Source of the DNA: Folioceros fuciformis
Taxonomy: Eukaryota > Anthocerotophyta > Anthocerotopsida > Anthocerotales
Assembly (NCBI GenBank): GCA_049999805.1
Contig: JBNGIO010005794.1
Coordinates: 65,102 to 115,717 of the forward strand
Reading direction: 5' to 3'
Length of the DNA stretch: 50,616 nucleotides
In this document: in pieces, positions 34,212 through 45,728 of the stretch
Position numbering within the stretch: the stretch's first letter is position 1
Layout of the letters: the number at the start of each line of letters is the position of its first letter
Made by a program: the position numbers and the translations under genes
The notes under the pieces: model-generated
Told to the model about the DNA's origin: nothing
Database searches by the model: none
Seen by the model: the letters and a program-made list of their open reading frames with translations, nothing else

Positions 34212-36151
34212 CTAGGGGCACGAACTCTTCCACACCATAACAGACAGATCCGCCGTCTTCACATTGAGAGGACCGTGGTCCAAGGTATGTGCGGTCCTCT
34301 CAGATGTCTGCAGAAAGGGCGGTCCTCTCAGATGTTGGCAGTATTTGCGGTACACCACTGCAGAAGCTGGGAGTACACGAAATTTATACGACTGTGCATG
34401 CTGCGTGCACCATTCCCATGAGTCACGAGCATGACTGTGTATCTCCAGTCCCTTCTTTTCATCTCTCCCTACATAGGTAGTTGAGAATTAATGTATCCCA
34501 TCTAGCACATGGTAGCTGATATATTGATGAGAGGAATACTCTGTTTTTGATCGATGCAGCAGATGGTGGCAAGCAGATGTCATTGAGATTGTTGAAGACA
34601 CAGTACTGTGTGTGAGAACTTTACTCAGTCTATTACGATTCTGGGATTCCGTTCAGGGAGGCCACGAGACTGGAGTAAGCACCGTCACAACAGCCGGCCG
34701 GCGAGAGTTGAACTGTAAACAGTGCAGATCACTGGTAGACTAATTCAGCGCAGTCGAGAGCGGCGTAAAAGGGCTGGCCGCCGTCTTTGACCCGCTTTAC
34801 TTTACTACGGCTGTCTATCTAGTTCAGGCCACGGAGAGGTCGCAGTCTTCAAATTTCAGCTACTCCTTGCTGACGATCTAAATCATGCGCCTGTCGAAGA
34901 TACTGATTGCATGGGCTATGAGCTGGCGCCATAACACCGTCAACAAGCATCGACAGATATCCATGGAACTCCATTGCAACCGACAACGGACGCGGATCCC
35001 GCTGGATCGTGTAAAAGTGTTCTATTAGTGAATAAATTTGGCCTTCACCACAGAAAGGTGATCACATCTGACGACGGAGGAATGCTACATCGGTCGGGGA
35101 CTCAGTCAACCTACCTCCGAGCGGTCCTCTCAGTACGCGGGAAGCAGTCCGGCACATTCAGCGCTAACGTGAGGGCCCGGCGTCTGCTACTTCGAATCAG
35201 ATACACAGAGATAACTGACACTGCCGGTGCCGCTGTTGGGAGCCCTACAGGCTAGGCAGAGATTATGGTAGCCCTATATTCGGGCTGGGAACAGAACCAG
35301 TCTGAGAGACCGTCCCTCTAGGCTTGCCGATCGGTGGTAGCGCGGCCTCTCCTCACAGATTAAGCGGCTGCAGGCGAGCCTGCATGGCCAGCATTAGTTC
35401 AGCGGCCGATTCATAAGAGCAGTTCTTCGCGATCGGGAGGCGCAGAGCTGAGGAATTCGAGGAAGCATGCGTATCCAGCAATGGGCCCAGCGACACGGAT
35501 CTACCGGGACCACTATGCTCGTAAAGTTCGTCTACTCTCGTGGAAATAAATCAGTTGTTGTTGTCGCTGTAGTTGTTGGCACCCCCTCGTCCACCTTTAC
35601 ACTCAGTCCAGTACAGTAGTAGCGTCGTCCATCGGGGCAATAATTGCGGTTAGCTATAAATAAGGTACAGTCTTCGCCGCCGCACAAACTGCAGGAAGGA
35701 AACACTGCAGATTGCTGGGAGAACTAGCTACAGATGCTGATCTCCAGTTGTTCTTGGTACACCTGGTGTACAGTAAAATCGTAGAAAGCAGCATACTGTA
35801 AGAGGCAGCTGAGCAGGAAGCTTTTCCCTGCCTCCCTTAACGGTACCCGTGTGGGCCGATCAACATCCTCTTCTTGTGCTGCATCGATCGCCAGCTAGTT
35901 CTGGTTCTGATCCAGTAGTGCCAGGCTGCATCTGTATGCACGCGCATTTTGGGTACGGCCAGGGCTGCAGTTCAGCATTTGATGGATTGCTATACAGCGT
36001 CATTCGAAGGCACTGGCGACGGCGCGATCCACTGCCCCTCCGGATCCGTTCGACATGAAGCTGGGACGCAAACGCGAAGCTGTTATATCCCAGCTCTCCC
36101 CCTCTAATGAACCTGCCTGTAGAATCGTGAACAGAGATATAGCTTCATCAC
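34212..36151. other. Long intergenic stretch without a recognised gene
   Basis: There is no convincing coding region. A short direct repeat, GCGGTCCTCTCAGATGT, occurs at about 34289 and 34320, and a third GCGGTCCTCTCAG at about 35118. A plus-strand TATAAATA at 35655-35662 is followed by no open frame I can assign, so any transcript from it would be non-coding or short. Confidence 0.35.
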
Positions 36152-36733
36152 TTACTTAGGCCGCCTATCGATGAAGCTCAACCGTTGTCTGCATGGTTCC
36201 GCAGTGCCCAGGTGTAAAACATGATACATCTGTATGTAGATCATGAATTTCCTTCCAGGTGAGTCGGCGACTTCGCTTGGCAATGCACGCATCTTTCTGT
36301 ACATGAAGCAAGTCATGACTCGGCTCCGGTACAAAGAATCTAAAAGGAGCAGACACTCACCTCAACCTTTCCTGTATGTGACAGGCTGCTCTTGTGGCAT
36401 TCCTTGCAGCCTCTTTATGTAATCGTGATCAAGAGTACAGATTTGCATCCCACAAATGAGAACGATGGATTTTAGTACCTGCGCACTGTCGAGAATTGTC
36501 TCTTCCTTCCCTCGTGGAAGATATCTTTCAACCGCATTCCAGAGACGTCGATGACGGTAATGCGATTCGTCCAAGTGTTCTACAACCAGAGAGACCTCCA
36601 CATGTGTTGGTGCTCAATCCGCGTATGTCAGCCGCCTCTTTCACACTCGGTGCTGTTGCCACAAATTTGAGTTCCGTGTCCTTGGCAAGGAGACGTTTAC
36701 AGAACAGGAAGTTATTATTATTATTATTATTAA
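36152..36733 (-). other. Unassigned possible exon(s) and a TTA microsatellite
   Basis: On the minus strand 36362-36601 reads HLDESHYRHRRLWNAVERYL, then PRGKEETILDSAQ, followed by a good donor (CAG/GTACTA). The composition looks coding, but I do not recognise the family and find no clear partner exons. A perfect (TTA)7 tract lies just upstream at 36712-36732. It may be a small gene or a decayed fragment. Confidence 0.25.
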
Positions 36734-37194
36734 AATCAAAGATTATTGTATCTTCACATGACGATATACATTTTTAAAGTATATGAATCTACATAAGTTT
36801 ATGCCAATGAAAGAGAAATTCTTAGCTTTAGATAAGAACACGGATGCTCCAGTCCATGTTAGAAGATTACGCAGACATAAGACATGAGGTCTGAGGCCGG
36901 ACTAATGCGTTGGTAGGCCAAAGTACATCCCTCGGCCGGAGTCTTGCGACAGATTTCTCAGGCCCCTTGTACGTACCGGGTTTTGCACGAATGACCAAAT
37001 TCTCCGCCTTGTACTCAGCGTAGATGTATATCGACATTGTGGAGACTCGGCGCCTTAGGTTTTTCAGAGGGAAAGTTCGAACCAGCTATGGCCGACATGC
37101 AGTATGGGAGAAATTATGTGCAAGTAGTACCGGATTCGAGAGTTCAAAGCTTCAGCATCGAGGGTCCTTCAAAGCACCAGTGGCGGCTGCTGCC
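36734..37194. other. 3' flank of lpxC, no gene seen
   Basis: A minus-strand frame (YAEYKAENLVIRAKPGTYKG) between about 36900 and 37020 could be a retroelement scrap, but I cannot place it. The plus-strand frame at 37024-37473 is antisense to the last lpxC exons. Confidence 0.3.
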
Positions 37195-39018
37195 TCACTC
37201 ATCCCAAGTTCGGGATTGAAGAAGGGCACGGCAGAATTTCACATGCAATTGGTGACTAGCCTGCGAAACGTCAACAACGGCATGGTTAATCGATCAGTTT
37301 CCCGTGGAAGACCAGCACACCACGATCGCTCCAGACATGTTCACCTTGAATGCGACAATGTGCCCAACGGGAAGCCCCGGATGCCCGTCTTCGCCGCACA
37401 GAGCAAGGTCCCCAATCAAGTCCAGGAGCTTGTGTCTGCATGGCTCTTCTGGGAATCGAAGAGGGGGGTTTAACCACCCACCTTCCATGCTGCAACGACA
37501 AAGGAAGCCAGTCAACCACTCAGCTCCCAGGGCATTGCTTGGCGTCTCAAACCAAAGCAAAGCTTGGAACAGACTAAAGAAAGGGAAAGGGGAAAAACAA
37601 AAGCAACAGAAGAAGACCTGCACACCAGTGCATTATCCAGTGAGCCACCCTTGATAAGCCCGGATGCCCGAAGATGTTCAATCTGCATAAAATGTAAAGG
37701 CCCAGCCAGATTGGAGCCATTTATGAAGGCTGCATTTTGTACAGGCCCCGAGTAAGCAAATCACTTTATGCATGCCAGTGGGATGGATGTTCGCACAGTT
37801 GCATGATACACACCCCTGTGTCACATCCACACATTCACACACAAGATGTAAGGAGAAGACCTGCTCATAGATGCCAAATGTTCGTGCAGGAGCAACCTCC
37901 AGCTGGTAGCCTTCAGGGTGGTCAGTCGGACACCATGTAAACCACTGCTTGCCAACTGCTTTCAGCTGAACATCGCAAGACAGGGAAGGAGTAGACATGT
38001 CAGCAGCAACAGCAGCACAGCACAAACTGGCGTGTTTGCTTTCCTACAGCTACCTGTGAGAAGTCAATGCCATATGTCAAACGCGTGGACGGTGCAGGAT
38101 AAGCAGCAACGAAAGAATCTCCGTCCTGGACAACGAAAGGCTTCTGCACCACAAGAGCCTTCCTCTTCACGGGAGAAGATGAGCTGTCCTGAGCCGTGTA
38201 GAGGCCAGCTTCGTTGATTGCCCCTACCCAGTCCTTGGCAGACCCATCCAACAGAGGGACCTGTCACCGCCACGTGCCATACCATAACATGACCGCAGGT
38301 CAGACACCCCACAGCCTCACATACATCCATTCATGCATCCCTGTTGCACAACACAAGAAAGAGACCTCAAGGTAGCTATCTCACCTCATTACCACCTTCA
38401 ATCTCAATCCTGCAATTGTCCACACCCATGCCTTCCAAAGCTGACAGCAGATGTTCCACAGTCCGCACTTTGGCATTCCCTTTGCCTAAGCTTGTGCTCA
38501 GCTGGGTCTCCCTCACATACTCCACGGACGCAGGCAGCCTGATATCCTCCTTCCCTTCTGCCTTCCCGTGACCCATAGGAACGAAGTACTTGCCCTCTCC
38601 CGCAGCAGCGGGCAGCAGCCTAACCAGCGCCATCCCCCCAGAGTGAAGTCCTACGCCTGATCTCGTCACCAGCTTTGAGAGCGTATGCTGCACCTCCATG
38701 GTCTGCAAAGCTGTCCCCTGCTTCAGCCACAATGGTGACAAACCCAGCAAAAGAAGACAAGGTGGGCTGGCAACAAACGGGAAATGAGAGTACCTCTACT
38801 CTCGCCGAGAAGTCCGCCGAGCTCGCAGCTTGCCCCATAGCCGCAGACTGCAGGGCCCTACACAACCCAATCAGCTTCTTACGCTGCATGAAACAAGGAG
38901 ACCCCACGACCCCCAGCAAGCCAAAAGAGCCAGCCCTGCCGGGATGCAACTGATGACTGATAGTACCACCCTTGGAGGGAGTGGGAGTATGCGTGACCAG
39001 GCCGGTGATACAAGTCAT
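37195..39018 (-). CDS. LPXC: UDP-3-O-acyl-N-acetylglucosamine deacetylase (LpxC), plant type
   Basis: Exons from the start: 39018-38794, 38702-38385, 38260-38054, 37965-37861, 37682-37618, 37489-37345, 37260-37195. The phase is consistent throughout and gives 376 residues. The first 75 residues are basic and Ala/Ser-rich (presumed mitochondrial targeting). The catalytic body follows: [24 protein letters not shown] with the zinc ligand His159, [30 protein letters not shown] and [11 protein letters not shown] with zinc ligands His326 and Asp330. The end reads [16 protein letters not shown], with His358 in place of the catalytic FKxGHxLH histidine. LpxC removes the N-acetyl group of UDP-3-O-acyl-GlcNAc, the committed step of lipid-A-type synthesis; in plants the pathway is mitochondrial. 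The start is the least certain part: another ATG at 39158 is in a different frame. Confidence 0.92.
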
Positions 39019-39394
39019 GGCCACAGGCAATGGCTCCGGCTGGTCCTGCACTGCTTGCAATCGGCCTTGAGCTTGCCTCTCTTAAGCCCACTCCTCAAAG
39101 CACCCTCTACAGAAAGAGCTGAAGGATCCGGGGCAAAATTGCTGCTAACGGCCAACATCTGGCAGACTCGCGCAAGTGAAAGAACTCGGTGAGCTCGGCC
39201 CAAAATAGGAGGAAGCAGGGAAGCCGTGGATGACAAATGTGGAACGTGAAATGACTGCGATCACGGATACGAACCGGAATCCTCCCATGTATTTATATTT
39301 GCATGGTCTCGTGTGTCTATTGTTCGCAAACTTTCACGGCAGCCTTGAAATTCATCCTTGGCGAGAGTTGAAATCTCTGGGCCGTGTTGCGCTG

Positions 39395-39600
39395 GGCTGG
39401 GCTGGGCTGGGCTAGGCTGGACTGGACTGGACTGGACTGGACTGGACTGGACTGGACTGGACTNNNNNNNNNNNNNNNNNNNNNNNNNNNNNNNNNNNNN
39501 NNNNNNNNNNNNNNNNNNNNNNNNNNNNNNNNNNNNNNNNNNNNNNNNNNNNNNNNNNNNNNNGGACTGGACTGGACTGGGCTGGGCTGGCCTAGGCCTG
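39395..39600. repeat. Compound (CTGGG)n-(CTGGA)n pentanucleotide array
   Basis: GGGCTGGGCTGG changes into perfect GGACT repeats (at least nine copies before the gap, three after). It then returns to GGGCT and GGCCT variants, so the array is roughly symmetric. It lies between the divergent starts of LPXC and the exportin gene and may be part of the exportin 5' UTR or the shared promoter. Confidence 0.9.
39464..39563. other. Assembly gap of exactly 100 N
   Basis: One hundred N fall inside the GGACT array. Exactly 100 is a common placeholder for a gap of unknown length, so the real array may be much longer. Confidence 0.95.
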
Positions 39601-39699
39601 GCCTGGAGAGGCGGAATTGTTCAAGGGAGGAGGACAGAACTGAGCCAGGTGGGAATTGGCTTGCCTGTGGACATCCTGGTGGAGAGGAAGAGCAAGAAG

Positions 39700-42600
39700 A
39701 TGGCAAACGCATACGGAGCGGATGCTGTCGCCCAGGCGGTGATGATGCTGCTTGATCACCGCTCGTCTCAGCAGGCTCGCCAGTCTGCTTCAGACTTCCT
39801 GAAATCGGTGAGAGCGAGACTCCTGCGTCTCATTTGGGTGCACAGCTGTTTCGAATTTTGACGAGCAAGCCCCTACGTGTTTCAGCTGGAAACTGCTGAG
39901 GTGCATCTTGTTGCATCCACCGCGTTCGCTCTGACCAGAAGTTGCCAAGCCTTAGAAATCCGGCACCAGGGTTTCAAAATGCTCCAGGTGCGAACGGACG
40001 TAGTGCGTACGTTCGTTGCATGGGTGTGTTGAATTGTAGTATGCCAATTACAGCTCATTGATTGATTGACTGTTGTGTTACGTCACGACAGCACCTGGTT
40101 CGATGCCGTTGGGAGCAGCTGAGCATGCCGGAGAGGATGCAGTTGGGTGCAGCTGTGCTTGAAATGATGGAAGAAATGGCGAAGCCTGGGGAGCTGTGGA
40201 ATTTCAAGAGTCAATATGCTTCACTTGTTGCTGAGGTGTGCCTTCGTTCGTGGACATCCGTATTAGTCCTAACTAAGTAAAGGACCCTTGCATGTCGTTT
40301 GCGGGTTATGTTCTGCATCCGCACACAGGGTGGACTCTTGGATGGTGTGTCTGATCCTTCGCTTCTTCGTGACGGTGCCTGAAGGTGGCCAGAAAGGAGG
40401 GTACAGATATTTGGAGGAATATGTTCACGACTCTTCATTCCCTGAGCACCAGAGGTCCGGTGCATGTGAGTGGACAACACCACTCCTCTCTTTCATTGAA
40501 CTAGTGGTGAGACACCTCTCCCTCCTTCGGAAATACATGCCACTTATTTCGAAGTGTCACTGTCAATGCAGGCAGAGCTGGTTGCCCTGGTGTTGCGCTG
40601 GTTTCCGGAGGAGGTCGCTTATTTTAATGAGGAGTTGGACGGTCAGTTTGTTCTTTGATCTACGGCTTGGCGACGCACTTCTTGGTGTACAGATAGCAGG
40701 CAAAATATTTGTCTCCTGTGTAACACGAATAACTTCTCCTTGTCATGTATTTTTCAGGAATCCGTCGCAGACTCTTAATCAAGGGTCTTTCTTATAGTCT
40801 ACCTGAAACATTGGCCTTGTTGTATAAGGTGAGATAGGGTCTTCTATGTCGAATAAGAAGTATGGGCTTTTCTGCGGTGCTAAGTGGTTGCACCCGTCTC
40901 ACAGGTTCTCGAGCAGGAATGCAGGGCTGCCATGGCTTTAGTGCAGCAAAATGAGTTGGAATTAGCCAAGCAACATGGTGCTGCTGTCACAGCTTGTCTT
41001 CAAGCTGCCAAATGTTATGCTGAGTGGGCCCCCATGGAAGACTTGGCTAAGTCTGGCCTCATTGAAGCGTGAGTCCTTTTTTTGCATCAATCTTTGCTTT
41101 TTTGTCCGTAGGCTTTCTCATGTTTCTCGATTGGTCCTCACATCATTGCCATACACAACTACTTTCATGAGACCTGATCAGGAAAGTTGGTTCTGCTCAG
41201 GTGTGGGTATCTGCTTGCTGCTGCGGAGTTTTGTGTCCCTGCTTGTGAATTTATGAAGCACCTGTCATCAAGGTATGTATGCATGGAGATACGACCGAAG
41301 CACTTGTGTTGTCCAGACCTGTCTGGAATTTGAACTCAGTAGGTCCATAACCAGTGGTCATGCTTTGTGTAGCACATCAGTTCCTTGAATGGATCTTTCA
41401 CTATAATCCTTCATTAATGTAAGCTGTTGTATTGTGTACAGACGAAGGCTAGGTGATACAGGTTCTAATATTGACTCAGCCATGATTCAAGTGTTTGATG
41501 CTCTGGCCAAGGCAGCTGGGAGCGTGCTTGGCAATGTCAGTGAGATTGGGGGCAGCCAAGAAGGTAGCTCACAGAGCGAGCCAGAATACATAGATTGCCT
41601 ATGCGAAACGATGGCTGCCTTTGGTACACACCACCTTGTTTGTTTGAAGGGCAAAGACCTGAAAATCTCTACCTATTTGACCCAGGTGAGTGTCCTGAAG
41701 TTGTTGTTGACTTCATTTCTCAGCAAACAATGTATAACAGGTTTCAGTGAGTATTGAATATAACTGTACTTTTTTAATTGATGGTGGGTCTCCAATTTAT
41801 GTAGATGCTAGCCTTCATGCAACATCGCAAGTTCTCGGTTCACGCACACGCTCTACCTTTGTGGCTAGTATGTAGTGTCCACCATTGTTTCCCTTTTCTT
41901 CCTCGCAGGGTCTGTATTTTGCGAGTATCCTCTCCTTTAACATGAGTGTTCTTGCAGATGTTGTTACGTGACACTGGTGCTGGAGAGGGCAAAGATGCTA
42001 AGGCTTCTTTTGTGGGTATCTCTGAAGAATACTATGCTGTGCTGTTGGAGATAAGCTTCCAAAGGCTGTCAAAGACAAATGCTGACAGAACTAGCACAGG
42101 CAGTCTTGGTGAAGAGGTTTCACCTGAGCTATTTGCTAACCGAAATGACTATGGTCAATACCGCAGCCAACTGGTACAATGATGATGCTGCACTTGTTTT
42201 GTGTATACAGCTCACAGTCCCTTTTGGTTATCCTTGGCGTGATTGTCCGGAGCCTGTTTTCAGGTTCTTCTTGTCCGCCTTGTATCAAGTCGGTCCCCTC
42301 TTCTATCAGCCATGAAAACGGCTCAATGTGTATATAAAGTTGTAGATCACTTCTCATTGACCAGCTGGTCTGACAAGGTATGTCATGAATGAAGTGGGTA
42401 TCCATGAAGAGTTGCTTTGACCTGTGAATTGGAGTCGACATGCTGAGAGATTTTGCTGCACAGGGGTTTGCTACTATAAATGGTGTAAATAGCTTTTGGT
42501 ACTTACGCTCCGTAACCTTGTTGGCCCCGTCAGAGCTTCCATCTTTCCGGTGGATGTTAATTGTGCCTTTTGTCCTCTGCTGCCTCTTAGGATTTGGCAG

Positions 42601-45600
42601 TGCTAGAAGGTGCACAAGTGATGCTTGAAACGGTTGTCTGTTCGATTCCTGAGCCACCTACGAAATTGGCAACATCTACACTCCATGCTGATACTGGAAA
42701 GATCTTGGAAGGTCAGAAAACATTTACCACTGTGTGACCTTATTTGAAAAGCTCATGTTGGGTATAACAACAATGTCCTTGAGTATGTGCTTCCAGATTT
42801 GCTCCGAAAGCTTTTGTGCATGCGCCCAGCAGATCCACCTCTTTTGGAAATGTATGGACGTTACTTTGCAGCGATGGGGCCCTACTTGAAATACTCTCCA
42901 AACTCTACATCATCGGTTATTCAAAAGTTGTTTGAAGTGCTGATGTTAATTAGCAGTACTGTAAGTTTCGTTTGGCTTGCTTGCAGGCCTGATAAATTTA
43001 TGTTCTACGTTCTTGCATTCAAGGCTGTTCAGCACCTGGTGCCGGATGGTTGCTAACCTGTTTCATTTCAGGAGGCAGCAATGGCACGACAATACTCCCG
43101 TGTTCGCATCCGAGTCTGCACGTCCATACTTCGGTTCGCAAAGTCAGCAGGATCTGCTCTTCTGCCTCACGTGCAGGTCTTAGGACTATTGTCACCTGCT
43201 GTGGCACGTTTGCTCATGGACGTGATTCTTGGGCTTATTTTGGCTTGTTCCGTGGTCTCTTTTCATGTCCATCTGACCTTTGGAGGGGAGACTAAGTTGT
43301 ATTGCAATGCAACACAGGAGTGACTAGGAGTGACTAGGAGTGACTGCAGATTGTGACTTTATTGTGGACTTGTGCAGGCATTTGCGGGGACGATGACTAG
43401 CTTAAGACAACAGGGACTTATTAGTCGGGGCGAGCTGAACCTTCTAGGAGAAGCACTGCTTTGTGCTGGTCTCACAGCTGGGTAAATTTGTCTGACAAAA
43501 GATCTGTCTGGCACCATACGGGACCCTGTATGAGATTGATGACCATCTTTTGATGATTGACAGAATGCAAGAAGAACAGCAGGTTTTTGAATGGTTACTT
43601 GGCCCATTAAGAGAGACTTGGGTGCAACAAGAATGGCAAGAGCGTTATCTGTCCAGTCCAGCGTCCCTAGTGGAGTTGCTTTTGCAAAACGACAGGAATA
43701 AAAGTGAAGGGGAGCTTTGGTCCATCTTTCATTCCGTCAACTTCTTTGATAAAGCGTTGAGGCGCTGCACAAGCAGACGTCGAGGAGTGAAAGAGAATCT
43801 GGGAACGTCTATGTTACAGTGGATTCTGCCACCACTGCTTCAGGTAAGAGGCTGACCTGGAACAACAGATCCTCTGCTTGAAGTATTAGTACTTCGGTAT
43901 CTTCAATCGTACTGAGGTGTCGGCTATGCAGCTATTGCGTTGTGTACATGCTTTGTGGGCTCAAGACACAGACACACCGCCGTTTATCCACATTAGAGCT
44001 GCATTGGGAATGGGCGCAGCACAGCAAGCTACACTTCTGGGAGACCCTGCAGTTCAATCCTTGTCCACATCTGCATCGAGAGAAGTTGACAGCATGGAAA
44101 CCAGCAGCAGCAGCATGGAAAACAGCAGCAGCATGGAGGACACAGAAAACGAGATCAGAAACTGGTTGAGGGGTGTCCGCGAGAGTGGGTATGTCGCAAA
44201 ATGAAGCACTGGGATCGGCTGGAAGCCTAATTGACCTTTGATCTTTCCATGTAGAAGAGTTTGTTAAGGTCATAGACGTTCCCAGGAAAGCTCCTCTTCT
44301 TGGTTTTCTGTTTTTACTCTGTCCCTGGTTCTTTGGCAGGTACAACATTCTGTCGCGTGCAGCATCTCGCGTACCTATGGAATTCTTCGTTGACGCAGAT
44401 CAACGAGCTGCAGCTTTGTGTAGGGCTCTGACTGAGAACCTGGCGTATATGGAGTTCCACCATTTCCGGCAACTACTGCATACTGTCATAATTCCAATGG
44501 TTGTGGCATGTCCAAGTGCTGCATGGGACCCTTGGATGGTGACCCTTTTGCCTGCAGTCTTCTCATGCTGCCGTGCGCAGTTATCGAGGTCATGGCGGGG
44601 ATTTACTGAAACAGGGGTTATGAAAGTTCCTGGTAAATGGTTGGAAGTTGCGGCCTGTGATGGATCAGTGGACAATGCCGCGATGGAAGTGATTGCAGAG
44701 AAGATGTTGCGGGATCTGAGCAGGGAAGTTTGTGGGCTGCTAAGGGCGACAGGCATAGGGGAGCTACGTAGTCCGACAGAGGTCCCTCTTTCACCAGCAA
44801 AGGTGACAAAGGAGACTCTATTGCGGTGAGTTTGTGTGGTGTCGTTATATCGCCGTACTTTGTGTTGCTGGTATCTGGTTTGTAGCACTTTACTGGATGG
44901 GTGTTCGCCGGTGGTGGCAGCTGTATGTTGAAAAGTGGAGCAGCTGGTGCACATGATGCTCTATCCATAGGCGTGGAGGCCTTGACTTGGCCTGACCAGG
45001 ATTCGGTGAAGAGAGCGGCAGACTTCTGTTCGGAGGTTGCCCTTTCGGCAGGTATTGTGCATGGAGACTTGACAGCTATGGTGAGCGTAAACATGTTCGC
45101 CGCAGTCATTGAGAGTCTCAGCCGGGAGTCGAATGTAGCATTACATTCCAACCTTATCGGTGTAGTCAGGGATATTCTGGTCAACTATCCAAATGCAGAT
45201 TCAGGACCCTGGCAGGTAGGTACTTTCACTTCTTAAAGCGCCTGCCGTTTCTTTCCTCTGTTTTGCATTGGATACAAGGTTACGGTTGCTAAATTGACTT
45301 CTTTTCACAGATTCTTTCTACATTACCCGACTTCAAGCAGGAACGTATGGATTCGCTGAGACAGCAGCTGGCTAAAAGTCGCAGTGTGAAGGAGGACAAA
45401 ATATACATCAAGTCATTTCTAATGGCAGCGGGGGGGAGCTGCCTGAAGGCGCTACCTGTTGCTCGCAGGGGTTTAACTACAGTCTCGAATTTGTCAAGTA
45501 AGTGTGTGCGGAAGCTACATGCATGCAAACAGCACACACACCTGAGTTGTTTTCGACCGTCGTTAATGCTGTCTCCACCTTGGATGAAATCCAGGTTATC

Positions 45601-45668
45601 CAGCACATCGGGGCCTTCAGAATAAAACCGAGGAACCTGATGTCATCGGCCTTGCATCTTTCGCCTAG
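39700..45668 (+). CDS. HST: Exportin-5 / HASTY homologue
   Basis: Exons: 39700-39807, 39886-39987, 40092-40235, 40385-40465, 40572-40641, 40758-40828, 40905-41068, 41201-41272, 41442-41685, 41805-41867, 41958-42173, 42264-42377, 42591-42711, 42797-42960, 43072-43176, 43378-43481, 43564-43843, 43932-44188, 44340-44825, 44921-45215, then from 45311. All are GT-AG and in phase. The last exon either reads through to TAA at 45625 (1191 aa) or is split (45311-45497, 45595-45668; 1173 aa, ending GLASFA). Recognisable HASTY/XPO5 blocks include FKMLQHLVRCRWEQLS, VLRWFPEEVAYFNEELDGIR, AKQHGAAVTACLQAAK, GPYLKYSPNS, EIRNWLRGVRESGYNIL and NLAYMEFHHFR. Homologues are karyopherin-beta HEAT-repeat proteins acting at the nuclear pore, needed in plants for normal microRNA accumulation and transport. 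The N-terminus begins MANAYGADAVAQAVMMLLDH. Confidence 0.93.
43317..43345. repeat. GGAGTGACTA triplicate in an exportin intron
   Basis: Three tandem 10-bp copies end just before the acceptor of the exon that starts at 43378. They have no coding consequence. Confidence 0.85.
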
Positions 45669-45728
45669 TCGCCTTGCAAAACACTTGCAACCGTCTGTGT
45701 ATGGACTGGACTGAACCGGACTATCCCC

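Noticed and set aside
37024-37473. Plus-strand frame of 149 codons
   Set aside because: It is antisense to the final exons of LPXC, where the minus strand has clear LpxC motifs.
39317-39861. Open frames through the GGACT array on both strands
   Set aside because: A pentanucleotide repeat is open in several frames and these frames include the N gap. The real exportin start is the ATG at 39700.
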